The translations under genes were made by a program, and so were the position numbers. The notes below the pieces were generated by a model. The model was not told where the DNA came from. It did not search any database and saw only the letters and a list, made by a program, of their open reading frames with translations. From Pseudoxanthomonas daejeonensis (lineage in GTDB: Bacteria; Pseudomonadota; Gammaproteobacteria; Xanthomonadales; Xanthomonadaceae), in the NCBI RefSeq assembly GCF_010093205.1, contig NZ_PDWN01000010.1:1-64000 (forward strand): 64,000 nt of DNA. Reading direction: 5' to 3'. Position 1 is the stretch's first letter. Each line of letters begins with the position of its first letter. Positions 10,942 to 19,503 of the stretch are shown one piece after another.

Positions 10942-11602
10942 GGCGGTGGCCGCCGACCTTCGCCAGCTTCGCGAAGCGGCGCTGGCTGGGCAGCGCGAGG
11001 CGCAGTTGCTGCTGGCGCAGGCATGGATGGAGGGTCGCGGCATGCAGCCCGACCCGGACGAGGCTTTCCATTGGTACAGCGTGGCCGCCAACCTGGGTGA
11101 GCCGATGGCGATGAACATGCTCGGCCGTTGCCACGAGCTGGGCCAAGGCACACGCATCGACATGACGCTTGCGGCGGTGTGGTACCGCAAGGCCGCCGAC
11201 GCCGGGCTGGACTGGGGCATGTACAACCTCGCCCACCTGCTGGCCTCCGGCAATGGCATCGCCCAGGACCGGGCCGCGGCCTATCGCTGGTACCTGCGTG
11301 CCGCCGAGCTCGGACATGCGCGTGCGATGAACTTCGTCGGGCGCTTCCACGAGAACGGCTGGGAGGTGCAGCGCGATCCGGCGCAGGCAATGGCCTGGTA
11401 CCGGCGCGCCGCACGAGCCGGCGACTTCCGAGGCCAGGCCAACCTCGCCTCGATGCTCGCCGACCTGGGCCAGCTCGAAGAAGCTGCCCGATGGCTGCAG
11501 AGCGCCCTGGACACCGGTACGCCTTCATTCGTGGCCCGGCTGAGGAAGGCCTTGGCTGAAAGCCCCCATGATCGGTTGCGTGACCTGGTTGACGCGTCAT
11601 GA
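10934..11602 (+). CDS. Sel1-like repeat (TPR) protein next to piuC
   Basis: A 222-aa alpha-helical repeat protein with four to five Sel1 units, such as [45 protein letters not shown] and [22 protein letters not shown]. Sel1 repeats mediate protein-protein contacts. The N-terminus has no signal peptide, so it is probably cytoplasmic. Pseudomonas genomes place a comparable Sel1 protein after piuC, which supports a conserved receptor-PiuC-Sel1 unit. The exact role is unknown. Confidence 0.85.
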   Translation: MSEAVAADLRQLREAALAGQREAQLLLAQAWMEGRGMQPDPDEAFHWYSVAANLGEPMAMNMLGRCHELGQGTRIDMTLAAVWYRKAADAGLDWGMYNLAHLLASGNGIAQDRAAAYRWYLRAAELGHARAMNFVGRFHENGWEVQRDPAQAMAWYRRAARAGDFRGQANLASMLADLGQLEEAARWLQSALDTGTPSFVARLRKALAESPHDRLRDLVDAS

Positions 11603-11657
11603 GGGTCGGATCCATCGAAGCGGAGACACCCGATGTCAGCCAATCTCGTTTGCATTC

Positions 11658-11676
11658 GATAATTATTCTCAATTAG
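11658..11676. promoter_or_regulatory. Fur box upstream of the CirA-like receptor
   Basis: GATAATTATTCTCAATTAG is an AT-rich 19-mer matching Fur-box half-sites (GATAAT and, on the other strand, TGAGAAT). It lies 48 nt before the small frame at 11724. It is the second of three such boxes within 7.5 kb. Confidence 0.8.
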
Positions 11677-11723
11677 AATGATGGCCTGACGGTGCCCTTC
11701 AGTGGCACTCCACGGGGCCTCCC

Positions 11724-12170
11724 TTGTCCGACCTGCCGTATCCCGCAGCCTCCACACGCACCAGCCGGCGCCGCGCGTTGGTTGTGATGGCGCTCATGGC
11801 GATGCTGCTGGCATGGAATCTTCTGGGCCCGGCCGAGGACGGCGCGCAGGCCCGGATCGCCGTCCGGAATGCGGCAGGCCTCATCGCGATCGGCGTGCAA
11901 CCTGGGGATGGGGCACCTCCGGAAAGCCTCCACCACCCGGCGGAACGCAAGAAGCCGCGGCAGTTCGAACTGGCGGTGGCATCGCCGCTGGATGCCACCC
12001 TCTCTGCGCCGTCTTCCTCCGCCGGTATCGCATGGACCTCCGGCTCCGATGCGCCGGTGGCCGACATCGTGTCGGCTGTCTGCATCGCCGATACCGAACA
12101 GCTTCCACCGGCTTCCGCAGATGCCGGCCGGCTGCGCCTGCATCCCGGCCAGGCACCGCCCTCGGCTTGA
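11724..12170 (+). CDS. hypothetical small membrane-anchored protein upstream of the CirA-like receptor
   Basis: An unrecognised 148-aa product from a TTG at 11724. It has a twin-Arg-like basic stretch (TSRRRAL), then a hydrophobic segment ALVVMALMAMLLAWNLL at about residues 18-34, then a Pro/Ala-rich extracytoplasmic tail with a single Cys in SAVCIADTE. No SD is visible, and the start is the weakest point. Position (Fur box, small protein, receptor) and build parallel the 7314 frame. There is faint resemblance to DUF2946-type proteins, but I would not assign it. Confidence 0.5.
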   Translation: MSDLPYPAASTRTSRRRALVVMALMAMLLAWNLLGPAEDGAQARIAVRNAAGLIAIGVQPGDGAPPESLHHPAERKKPRQFELAVASPLDATLSAPSSSAGIAWTSGSDAPVADIVSAVCIADTEQLPPASADAGRLRLHPGQAPPSA

Positions 12171-12302
12171 TCGCCCTCCGTGCGCTTCGCGCGCACGCGC
12201 CGACCCCGACTTTCTTCCGCCCCGCGATGTTCCCGGCCTGCCCGGACTCCGTCGTCGTGTGCCGCGGATGCCTTTCGAATGCGAATCCACGAGCCCAACC
12301 CC

Positions 12303-14675
12303 ATGCCGTCCCTTCGTCCTGTCCTGCGCCCCACCGCCCTCGCCCTGACTCTGGGAGCCATCCTCGCTTCTCCGCTGCCGGCAGCGGCCAACCCGGCCAC
12401 CACCGGCGACCCGACCACGCTGGATACCGTCGTCGTCACCGCCGCCGGCTTCGAACAGAAGATCGTCGACGCGCCCGCCAGCATCAGCGTGATCACGCGC
12501 GAACAGCTGCAGCAGCGCCCGTACCTCACGTTGATCGACGCGGTTCGCGACCTCGAAGGCGTGGACGTCGGCGAGACCTCGGACAAGACCGGGCAGAAGA
12601 CGATCAGCATCCGCGGGATGGGCCCGGAGTACACGCTGCTGCTGATCGATGGACGCCGGCAGAACAACCATGGCGACATCTATCCCAACTCGTTCGGTGG
12701 CAACCAGTTCAACCACATTCCGCCGCTGGACATGGTCGAGCGGATCGAGGTCATCCGGGGCCCGGCATCGACCCTCTACGGCGCCGACGCGCTGGGCGGC
12801 GTGATCAACATCATCACGCGCAAGGTTTCCAATCGCTGGCGCGGCTCGGCCTCCGCCGGGCACAGCTTCCAGGAGAACAGCGACTTCGGCTCCGAGAGCA
12901 CGTTCGATTTCGCGCTGATGGGGCCACTTGTAGCCGACACCCTCGGACTGGGCCTGCGCGGCTCCTGGTACGAGCGCGACGCATCGATTCCCGAATACGA
13001 AGTCATCTACGACCCGGCCGGCAATCCGCACGAGCGCGCACTGGGCTTCGGAGGCGGTGGCAAGACCGTGGACAACACCAACAAGAGCGCCGGTATCACC
13101 CTGAGCTGGACGCCGACCGACGACCAGAGCCTGAAGCTGGAGTACGACACGTCCGAGCAGGTTTACGACAACACGCCGTACGTCAACAACCTAGGTACCG
13201 AGACGTACCCGCTGGGCACGGTGGATGGATTGGCGGGCCTGTGGCGCGCGGCGCCGCAGGTCGGCTACGCGTCCGACCAGGAATTCACCCGCGACCAGTG
13301 GGCACTTACCCACCAGGGCCAGTGGGACTTCGGCAACAGCCTCGTCGCCTTGTCGCACATCGACACCGGCAACCATGGCCGCACCCTGCCCTTCAGCGTG
13401 GACGAGCGCGTGACGCACCGGGCGCTCTACTGCAACAACGCCGCCACCTGCGCAACCGGCGCCTACGCCGGCATGACCCGCGCGCAGCGCCAGCAGCTGA
13501 TGGTCGATACCTTCCTGCCGCGACCGAAGCGGACCATGGACAGCAGCCAGTACACGCTCGACGCGAAGCTCGATATTCCGCTGGAAAGCCGCGTCGGCAG
13601 CCACCATCTCGTCGTCGGTGGCCAGGCCATCGATGGCGAACTGGAGGACGGCGTGTTCGGCATGGAGAGCGGGGGCTACGGAAACGGGACCGTGCAGGAG
13701 CACCGCATGTGGTCCCTGTTCGCCGAGGACAACTGGACACCGTTCGAGGCACTGACCGTCACCGGTGGCGTGCGCTTCGACGACCACAACCTGTTCGGTG
13801 GCCACTTCAGCCCGCGCCTGTATGGCGTCTACAGCATTTCCGAATCGTGGGTGCTGAAGGGCGGGGTCAGCACGGGCTACAAGACGCCCAAGACCACCGA
13901 CCTGTACGACGGCATCACCGGCTTCGGCGCCCAGGGCACCAGCCCATGGGCGGGCAATCCGGACCTGGAGCCGGAAACCAGCGTCAACAGCGAGATCGCC
14001 TTGTACTGGAGTTCGGCCGAGGGCGGCAGCGATTTCAACGTCACCGTGTTCCAGAACGATTTCGAGGACAAGATCGAGCGCGTCGAGGCCAGCCAGAGCT
14101 GCACGGTGACCGGCGGCGTCCGCCCCTGCGTGAACCTCGGCGACTACTGGGCGGTGCTGGGCGTGGGCAACGTCCTGCAGTACGTCAACATCGACAAGGC
14201 GCGCATCCGCGGCATCGAACTCGCCGGCAGCTACCGCATCGTCGAGCCGCTGTCGCTGCGGGCCAACTACACCCATACCGACAGCGAGCGCCAGAGCGGC
14301 GTGGATGCCGGCCTCCCGCTGACCCAGTCGGTCAAGCACATGGCCAACCTGACCCTGGACTGGTCGATCACCGAGCAGGTGAGCGCGCAACTGATCGGCG
14401 AGGCTCGTTCGCGTCGCTACCGCGGCCGTGATGCGAATGGCGAGCCGCTGTATTACCAGGGCTACGAAGTCCTGCACCTGGCCGCGCAGTACCGCGTCAC
14501 CGACAAGGTGTCGCTGTTCGCGCGGATCAACAACCTGCTCGATGAGGATTTCACCAGCTTCCAGACCGTGTTCACCGCCAATCCCGACGGTTCGTGGACG
14601 CCGACGTACAACGACGACTTCAACAACAAGGACAAGTCGCGCAATCTCTGGCTCAGCGTCAACGTCGCGTTCTGA
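12303..14675 (+). CDS. TonB-dependent siderophore receptor (CirA-like)
   Basis: Outer-membrane ferric-siderophore receptor, 790 aa from ATG 12303. That start gives a clean signal peptide (RPTALALTLGAILASPLPAAA); the open frame continues upstream to 12180 without plausible signal sequence. The TonB box is LDTVVVTAAG. The plug motifs ASISVITREQLQQRPY, KTISIRGMGPEYTLLLIDG and GPASTLYGADALGGVINIITRK are close in pattern to E. coli CirA, a receptor for catecholate iron complexes. The barrel ends LWLSVNVAF. Likely Fur-regulated from the box at 11658. Confidence 0.9.
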   Translation: MPSLRPVLRPTALALTLGAILASPLPAAANPATTGDPTTLDTVVVTAAGFEQKIVDAPASISVITREQLQQRPYLTLIDAVRDLEGVDVGETSDKTGQKTISIRGMGPEYTLLLIDGRRQNNHGDIYPNSFGGNQFNHIPPLDMVERIEVIRGPASTLYGADALGGVINIITRKVSNRWRGSASAGHSFQENSDFGSESTFDFALMGPLVADTLGLGLRGSWYERDASIPEYEVIYDPAGNPHERALGFGGGGKTVDNTNKSAGITLSWTPTDDQSLKLEYDTSEQVYDNTPYVNNLGTETYPLGTVDGLAGLWRAAPQVGYASDQEFTRDQWALTHQGQWDFGNSLVALSHIDTGNHGRTLPFSVDERVTHRALYCNNAATCATGAYAGMTRAQRQQLMVDTFLPRPKRTMDSSQYTLDAKLDIPLESRVGSHHLVVGGQAIDGELEDGVFGMESGGYGNGTVQEHRMWSLFAEDNWTPFEALTVTGGVRFDDHNLFGGHFSPRLYGVYSISESWVLKGGVSTGYKTPKTTDLYDGITGFGAQGTSPWAGNPDLEPETSVNSEIALYWSSAEGGSDFNVTVFQNDFEDKIERVEASQSCTVTGGVRPCVNLGDYWAVLGVGNVLQYVNIDKARIRGIELAGSYRIVEPLSLRANYTHTDSERQSGVDAGLPLTQSVKHMANLTLDWSITEQVSAQLIGEARSRRYRGRDANGEPLYYQGYEVLHLAAQYRVTDKVSLFARINNLLDEDFTSFQTVFTANPDGSWTPTYNDDFNNKDKSRNLWLSVNVAF

Positions 14676-14741
14676 TCGACGGGGTGCCCGGATGCGTCAA
14701 CCATCCGGGTACCTGCGCGTTAATCCCCACCGCGCCATCCA

Positions 14742-14772
14742 ATGAGAACCGTTCTCATCGATCGCCTATACT
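14742..14772 (+). promoter_or_regulatory. Fur box and -10 element of the ferric-reductase operon
   Basis: ATGAGAAC-C-GTTCTCAT at 14742-14758 is an 8-1-8 palindrome of the Fur class. A near-consensus -10 TATACT follows at 14767-14772. The operator would cover the -35 region, a classic repression geometry. The first start codons of the PepSY gene follow at 14788-14800. Confidence 0.85.
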
Positions 14773-14799
14773 TGGCTACCCAACCCCTTGCATGACCTC

Positions 14800-15447
14800 G
14801 TGACCGCAAGCTCCCCGCGCCCCGATCCCGTGTCCGCACAGCAGCGCCGTGGCTTCTGGCTGCGCCAGCTGCACCAGTGGCACTGGATCAGCTCGGCGGT
14901 CTGCCTGGTCGGGATGCTGCTGTTCACCGCGACCGGGATCACGCTCAACCACGCCGCCAGGATCGAGGCCCAGCCCCGCGTCGATAACCGGACCGCGGAA
15001 CTGCCTGCGCCATTGCTCGCGCAGTTGATGGAGTCGCCGGAGGAAGGCAACGCGCCGCTGCCCACCGAGGTCGCCGGCTGGCTGGGTGACACGCTGGAAA
15101 TACCACTGGGCCGCCGCCCCGCGGAGTGGTCGCCGGAGGAAGCCTACGTCTCGATGCCCTCGCCCGGAGCGGATGCCTGGCTCAGCATCGACCGGGAGAC
15201 CGGTGCGGTGGAGTTCGAGCGCACCGGTCGCGGCTGGATTTCCTACTTCAACGACCTGCACAAGGGTCGCAACGCCGGGCCGGCCTGGGGCTGGTTCATC
15301 GATGTGTTCGCCATCGCCTGCCTGGTGTTCTGCATCACCGGATTGTTCCTGCTGCACCTGCATGCGCGCCAGCGTCGGCTGACCTGGCCGCTGGTCGGCC
15401 TGGGCCTGCTGGTTCCGCTTGTACTCATCCTGCTCTTCATCCACTGA
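14800..15447 (+). CDS. PepSY-associated inner-membrane protein
   Basis: PepSY_TM-type protein, about 215 aa. One helix lies near the N-terminus ([20 protein letters not shown]) and two at the C-terminus ([18 protein letters not shown] and [17 protein letters not shown]), with a periplasmic domain between. Histidines in LHQWHW, LNHAAR and [10 protein letters not shown] are the family's conserved set and could bind heme or mediate electron transfer. No SD is visible: TTG 14788, GTG 14800 and GTG 14830 are all possible, and 14800 is a compromise. First gene of a Fur-controlled operon and the likely transmembrane electron conduit. Confidence 0.85.
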   Translation: MTASSPRPDPVSAQQRRGFWLRQLHQWHWISSAVCLVGMLLFTATGITLNHAARIEAQPRVDNRTAELPAPLLAQLMESPEEGNAPLPTEVAGWLGDTLEIPLGRRPAEWSPEEAYVSMPSPGADAWLSIDRETGAVEFERTGRGWISYFNDLHKGRNAGPAWGWFIDVFAIACLVFCITGLFLLHLHARQRRLTWPLVGLGLLVPLVLILLFIH

Positions 15448-15477
15448 AGCCGTCATCCCATCGACGAGGTCCGTTCC

Positions 15478-15993
15478 ATGCGCGCCAAGGTTTTCATTGC
15501 AATCAGCGGACTGCTGACCGTGCCGGCCTACGCGGCCGAGCTCGAGATCAACGTCGAAATCCCCAAGCTCAACGTGGCCGAGTACCACCGCCCCTACGTG
15601 GCGATCTGGATCGAAGGTGCCGACCAGAAGGTCGCCTCCAACCTGGCGGTCTGGTACCAGATGAAGGACACCGCCGAGGGCCACGGCACCAAGTGGCTGC
15701 CGGACCTGCGCCAGTGGTGGCGCAAGTCCGGGCGCACGCTGCAGGTGCCGGTGGACGGCGTGACCGGGCCGACCCGCCCGGTCGGCAAGCACGAGGTGTC
15801 CTTCGCCGCCAGCCAGCCACAACTCAAGGGCCTGGCACCAGGCGAGTACACACTGGTGGTGGAAGCCGCGCGCGAAGTCGGCGGTCGCGAACTGGTGAAG
15901 ATCCCTTTCGCCTGGCCGGCGAAGGCACCGCAATCCGGCAAATCGCAAGGCCGCACCGAACTCGGTGCCGTGACCCTTTCGATCACGCCTTGA
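15478..15993 (+). CDS. DUF2271 periplasmic protein, probable FMN carrier
   Basis: A 171-aa exported protein. Its signal peptide is [20 protein letters not shown] and the mature part begins [11 protein letters not shown]. It matches DUF2271. DGVTGPT at residues 93-99 resembles the D-x2-[ST]-G-A-[ST] motif to which ApbE attaches FMN, with Thr99 as candidate acceptor and Pro in place of Ala. An apbE gene lies two genes downstream, so this protein is the likely flavinylated periplasmic electron carrier of the operon. That role is inference. Confidence 0.85.
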   Translation: MRAKVFIAISGLLTVPAYAAELEINVEIPKLNVAEYHRPYVAIWIEGADQKVASNLAVWYQMKDTAEGHGTKWLPDLRQWWRKSGRTLQVPVDGVTGPTRPVGKHEVSFAASQPQLKGLAPGEYTLVVEAAREVGGRELVKIPFAWPAKAPQSGKSQGRTELGAVTLSITP

Positions 15994-16051
15994 AACTGCT
16001 CGCGTCCATCACGCACCGCACCCGTTCACTGCGACACCTACGGAGATCCCG

Positions 16052-16861
16052 ATGAAGCGTCCCCTGATCCTCGCTGCCGTCATTGCCTCGCTGGCCGTCC
16101 CGTTCAGCGCCACCGCGCACAAGGCGTGGCTGCGCCCGTCGCAGACCGTGCTGGCCGGCACCGATCCGTGGATCACGGTCGATGCGGCGGTATCCAACGA
16201 CCTGTTCTACTTCAACCACGTGCCACTGCGACTGGACAATCTGGCGATCACCGCGCCCGACGGCAGCAAGATCGAGCCGCAGAACCCGGCCACCGGCAAG
16301 TACCGCAGCGTGTTCGACCTGCAGCTCGCCCAGCAGGGCACCTACCGCCTCGCCGTCGTCAACAGCGGCCTGTCCGGCAGCTGGGAAGAGAACGGCAAGC
16401 CCAAGCGCTGGCGCGGCACGCCGGCCACCTTCGCCACCGAGGTTCCGAAGGATGCGAAGAACCTGCAGATCTCGCAGAGCGTCGGCCGCATCGAGACCTT
16501 CGTTACCAACGGGTCACCCAACGACACCGCGCTCAAGTCCAGCGGCGAAGGCCTCGAGCTGGTGCCGCTGACCCATCCCAACGACCTGTTCGCAGGCGAA
16601 GCAACGAAGTTCCGCGTGCTGGTGGACGGCAAGCCGGCCGAAGGCGTGGAGTTCGAGATCGTCCGCGGCGAGACGCGCTATCGCAACGCGCAGGACGAGA
16701 TCAAGGCGGTGAGCGATGCCAAGGGCGAATTCGCCGTCACCTGGCCCACTGCCGGCATGTACTGGCTGGAAGCGACCAAGGAAGACGCAAAGACCAGCCT
16801 GCCGCAGGCCAGGAAGCGTCGCCTGAGCTACGTGGCCACGCTGGAAGTTCTTCCGCAGTAA
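16052..16861 (+). CDS. DUF4198 periplasmic protein
   Basis: A 269-aa secreted beta-rich protein with signal peptide [22 protein letters not shown], then [12 protein letters not shown], the usual DUF4198 start (a mature N-terminal His could bind metal). A carboxypeptidase-like or Ig-like segment near the C-terminus reads [20 protein letters not shown]. Family members occur next to metal and siderophore uptake genes, and some are proposed metal or substrate binders. It sits between DUF2271 and apbE in the same orientation. Confidence 0.85.
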   Translation: MKRPLILAAVIASLAVPFSATAHKAWLRPSQTVLAGTDPWITVDAAVSNDLFYFNHVPLRLDNLAITAPDGSKIEPQNPATGKYRSVFDLQLAQQGTYRLAVVNSGLSGSWEENGKPKRWRGTPATFATEVPKDAKNLQISQSVGRIETFVTNGSPNDTALKSSGEGLELVPLTHPNDLFAGEATKFRVLVDGKPAEGVEFEIVRGETRYRNAQDEIKAVSDAKGEFAVTWPTAGMYWLEATKEDAKTSLPQARKRRLSYVATLEVLPQ

Positions 16862-16877
16862 GCAGCGGCCAGCAAGC

Positions 16878-17855
16878 ATGAAGGACCAGGCATCCACCGG
16901 GAGCGTTGCCAGCCTCGGCGGCGAGACGATGGGCACGCGCTGGAGCGTGCGCCTGGCCGCGCGCGCAGGCACCGACCTGCACGCGCTCCACGCGCACATC
17001 CAGCAGCCGCTAGACCAGGTGGTGGCGCAGATGAGTACCTGGCTGCCCGGATCGGACATCAGCCGCTACCGCGCGGCGGCGGCCGGCACTTGGATGCGCC
17101 TGCCGTCCGACTTCCAGCGTGTGCTCGACTGCGCGCTGGAAGTGGCGTCGGCCAGCGGCGGCGCGTTCGATCCGACAGTCGGCCCGCTGGTGGACCTCTG
17201 GGGCTTCGGCAGCTCGGGCAACGGGCGCCACGTACCGGAAGCGGGAGATATCGACCGCGAACGCACCCGCAGCGGCTGGCAGCGACTCCAGCGGCGCGCC
17301 GACGGCCGCGAACTGCTGCAGCCCGGCGGGTTGCAGCTGGACCTTTCGGCGATCGCCAAGGGCTACGGCGCCGACCTGGTCGCGGAACGGCTGCGTGCCC
17401 GCGGAATCGATGCCGCGCTGGTCGAAGTCGGGGGCGAGATACGCGGCTATGGACGCAAGCCCGACGGCGAAGCTTGGCGGGTCCTGGTCGAGTCCGCACT
17501 CGACGAAGACGCCAGCACGGAGGAAATGCCACCGCGCGTGCTGGTACTGGATGACGCGGCCGTCGCCACCTCGGGCGATCGCTGGCACCGCTTCGAGCAG
17601 GAAGGCCAGCGGTACGCGCACACGATCGATCCACGCACCGGCTGTCCGGTCGTCGATGCCGCCGCGTCGGTCACGGTCGTGGCGGCCGATGCGATGCACG
17701 CCGATGCATGGGCCACCGCGCTGACCGTGCTCGGAGCCGACGCAGGGCGGGCGCTGGCCAGTGCCCGCGGCCTGGCGGCTCGCTTCGTGGTCCGCGATGG
17801 TGATGCGGTGCGTGAAACGATGACCGACGCATTCAAGAACCACCTGGCCCAATGA
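16878..17855 (+). CDS. apbE: FAD:protein FMN transferase (ApbE family)
   Basis: ApbE transfers FMN from FAD to Ser/Thr of target proteins. The 325-aa protein has the N-terminal GGETMGTRWSV, the FAD-binding DLSAIAKGYGADLVAERL, GGEIRGYGRKPDG, and HTIDPRTGCPV with DAMHADAWATAL (metal and FAD site). Unlike most ApbE proteins it shows no signal peptide or lipobox, and there is no earlier start in frame. It would therefore act in the cytoplasm unless the start is wrong. The obvious target, the DUF2271 protein, is exported. Its stop overlaps the reductase gene by 4 nt. Confidence 0.92.
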   Translation: MKDQASTGSVASLGGETMGTRWSVRLAARAGTDLHALHAHIQQPLDQVVAQMSTWLPGSDISRYRAAAAGTWMRLPSDFQRVLDCALEVASASGGAFDPTVGPLVDLWGFGSSGNGRHVPEAGDIDRERTRSGWQRLQRRADGRELLQPGGLQLDLSAIAKGYGADLVAERLRARGIDAALVEVGGEIRGYGRKPDGEAWRVLVESALDEDASTEEMPPRVLVLDDAAVATSGDRWHRFEQEGQRYAHTIDPRTGCPVVDAAASVTVVAADAMHADAWATALTVLGADAGRALASARGLAARFVVRDGDAVRETMTDAFKNHLAQ

Positions 17856-19498
17856 AAGACCCGATCCAAGCGCGCGAGCAAGGCGTGGCCTGGTCGCTGC
17901 TGGGCAATTTGGCCCTGCTGGCGCTCCTGGCCGCTGCCGCCGCACTGCTGCTCCCCCTGCACGATGAAGCCTGGTGGCAAAGCCCGCCGCGTCCGCTGCG
18001 GTGGTGGCTGCTGCTGGCTGCGCTGGTCGCCTATGCCGGCCTCTGCCTTGCCTTCCTGCGTCGCGCCGACGGCCACTCCGCCAGCCGGGCGCTGGCGGCA
18101 TCGCAGGGCGGTCCGCCGGTGCTGGTCGCCTGGGCCAGCCAGACCGGCTTCGCCCAGCTGCTGGCCGAACGCAGCGCCACGATGCTGCGCGAGGGCGGCG
18201 TGCCGGTGCTGACGCTGCCCCTCGACGAGGTGGATGCCGCATTGCTGGCCCGCACCGGGCGGGCGCTGTTCATCGCAAGTACTACCGGTGAAGGCGACCC
18301 GCCCGATCACGCGATCGGATTCCTGCGCCGGGTCATGCCGCAGGCGCCTGCATTGCCCGGGCTCGAATACGCGCTGCTTGCGCTGGGCGATCGCGAATAC
18401 CACGATTTCTGCGCCTTCGGCCGGCAGCTGGACGAATGGCTACGGGGCCGCGATGCACGCCCCCTGTTCGACCGCGTCGAGGTCGACAACGCCGACCAGG
18501 CGACGCTGCGGCACTGGCAGTACGAGGTCGGCCGGATCGGTGGATTCGATGCCCTGCCCGACTGGACGCCGCCAGCGTACGAACCCTGGCGCCTGCTTTC
18601 GCGTGCACAGGTGAACGACGGCAGCCCCGGCGCTCCGGTGTTCGACCTGGCGCTGGTACCTGCCGCCGGCCCGCTTCCGGACTGGGAAGCCGGAGACATC
18701 GCCGAAGTGGGTGCACGGAATTCGTCGGCGCGCGTTAGGGCCCTGCTGGACGAGCTCGGCCTCGAAGACGCCACCGTGATTGATGGCGGCGACGGCAAGG
18801 AGCCACTGGCGGAGCGGCTGACCCGCATGCAGTTGCCACCCGCCGGAACCGTCGCAGGCCTCTCCGCGCAGCAGCTGGCCGATGCGCTCGATCCGCTGCC
18901 GCATCGCGAATACTCGATCGCGTCCGTACCCGCCGAGGGCGAAGTTCGCCTGCTTGTCCGTCGGATGACCCGCCCTGATGGCAGCGCGGGAATGGCCAGC
19001 GGCTGGTTGTGCGACACCGTCCTGCCCGGGCAGTCGATCGACGTGCGCCTTCGACGCAATGCCGGCTTCCATCCGCCGCCTGCCGACCTGCCACTCGTCC
19101 TGATCGGCAACGGCACCGGCATCGCCGGCCTGCGTGCGCATATCCAGGCCCGTATCCACGCAGGTGCGCGCGACAACTGGCTGCTGTTCGGCGAACGCAG
19201 CCCGGACCATGACCGCTTCTACGGCGAAGACATCCACCAGTGGCAGGCCGCCGGCTGGCTGGCCCGAATCGACCTGGCGTTCTCGCGCGCGCCGGATGCT
19301 CCCGCCTACGTGCAGCATCGCCTTCAGGCCGCGGCCGACACCTTGCGCGAGTGGGTGGACCGGGGCGCATCGATCCTGGTATGCGGCAACGCCACCGGCA
19401 TGGCACCAGCTGTCGATGACGTGCTGGCCGACGTGCTGGGCGAGGAGTCCCGCGATGCACTGCGCGCCGCCGGGCGCTACCGGCGCGACGTCTACTGA
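17852..19498 (+). CDS. membrane-anchored NADPH diflavin reductase (CysJ-like), putative ferric-siderophore reductase
   Basis: A 548-aa fusion. Two N-terminal membrane helices (LLGNLALLALLAAAAALLL and WWLLLAALVAYAGLCLAFL) are followed by a flavodoxin domain (ASQTGFAQLLAERS, ASTTGEGDPPDHA). The FAD domain has Arg352 in REYSIASV, and the NADPH domain has GNGTGIAG from residue 419. The C-terminus YRRDVY is typical of sulfite reductase and P450-reductase flavoproteins. With PepSY, DUF2271 and ApbE it forms a plausible chain from NADPH to the periplasm. Known Fur-linked relatives are annotated as sulfite reductase flavoprotein, but no sulfite reductase hemoprotein is present here. Confidence 0.88.
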   Translation: MKDPIQAREQGVAWSLLGNLALLALLAAAAALLLPLHDEAWWQSPPRPLRWWLLLAALVAYAGLCLAFLRRADGHSASRALAASQGGPPVLVAWASQTGFAQLLAERSATMLREGGVPVLTLPLDEVDAALLARTGRALFIASTTGEGDPPDHAIGFLRRVMPQAPALPGLEYALLALGDREYHDFCAFGRQLDEWLRGRDARPLFDRVEVDNADQATLRHWQYEVGRIGGFDALPDWTPPAYEPWRLLSRAQVNDGSPGAPVFDLALVPAAGPLPDWEAGDIAEVGARNSSARVRALLDELGLEDATVIDGGDGKEPLAERLTRMQLPPAGTVAGLSAQQLADALDPLPHREYSIASVPAEGEVRLLVRRMTRPDGSAGMASGWLCDTVLPGQSIDVRLRRNAGFHPPPADLPLVLIGNGTGIAGLRAHIQARIHAGARDNWLLFGERSPDHDRFYGEDIHQWQAAGWLARIDLAFSRAPDAPAYVQHRLQAAADTLREWVDRGASILVCGNATGMAPAVDDVLADVLGEESRDALRAAGRYRRDVY

Positions 19499-19503
19499 GC
19501 GCG

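Noticed and set aside
11702-14431. 909-codon frame overlapping the CirA-like receptor
   Set aside because: It is an out-of-frame shadow in high-GC sequence. The receptor frame has signal peptide, TonB box, plug and barrel end.
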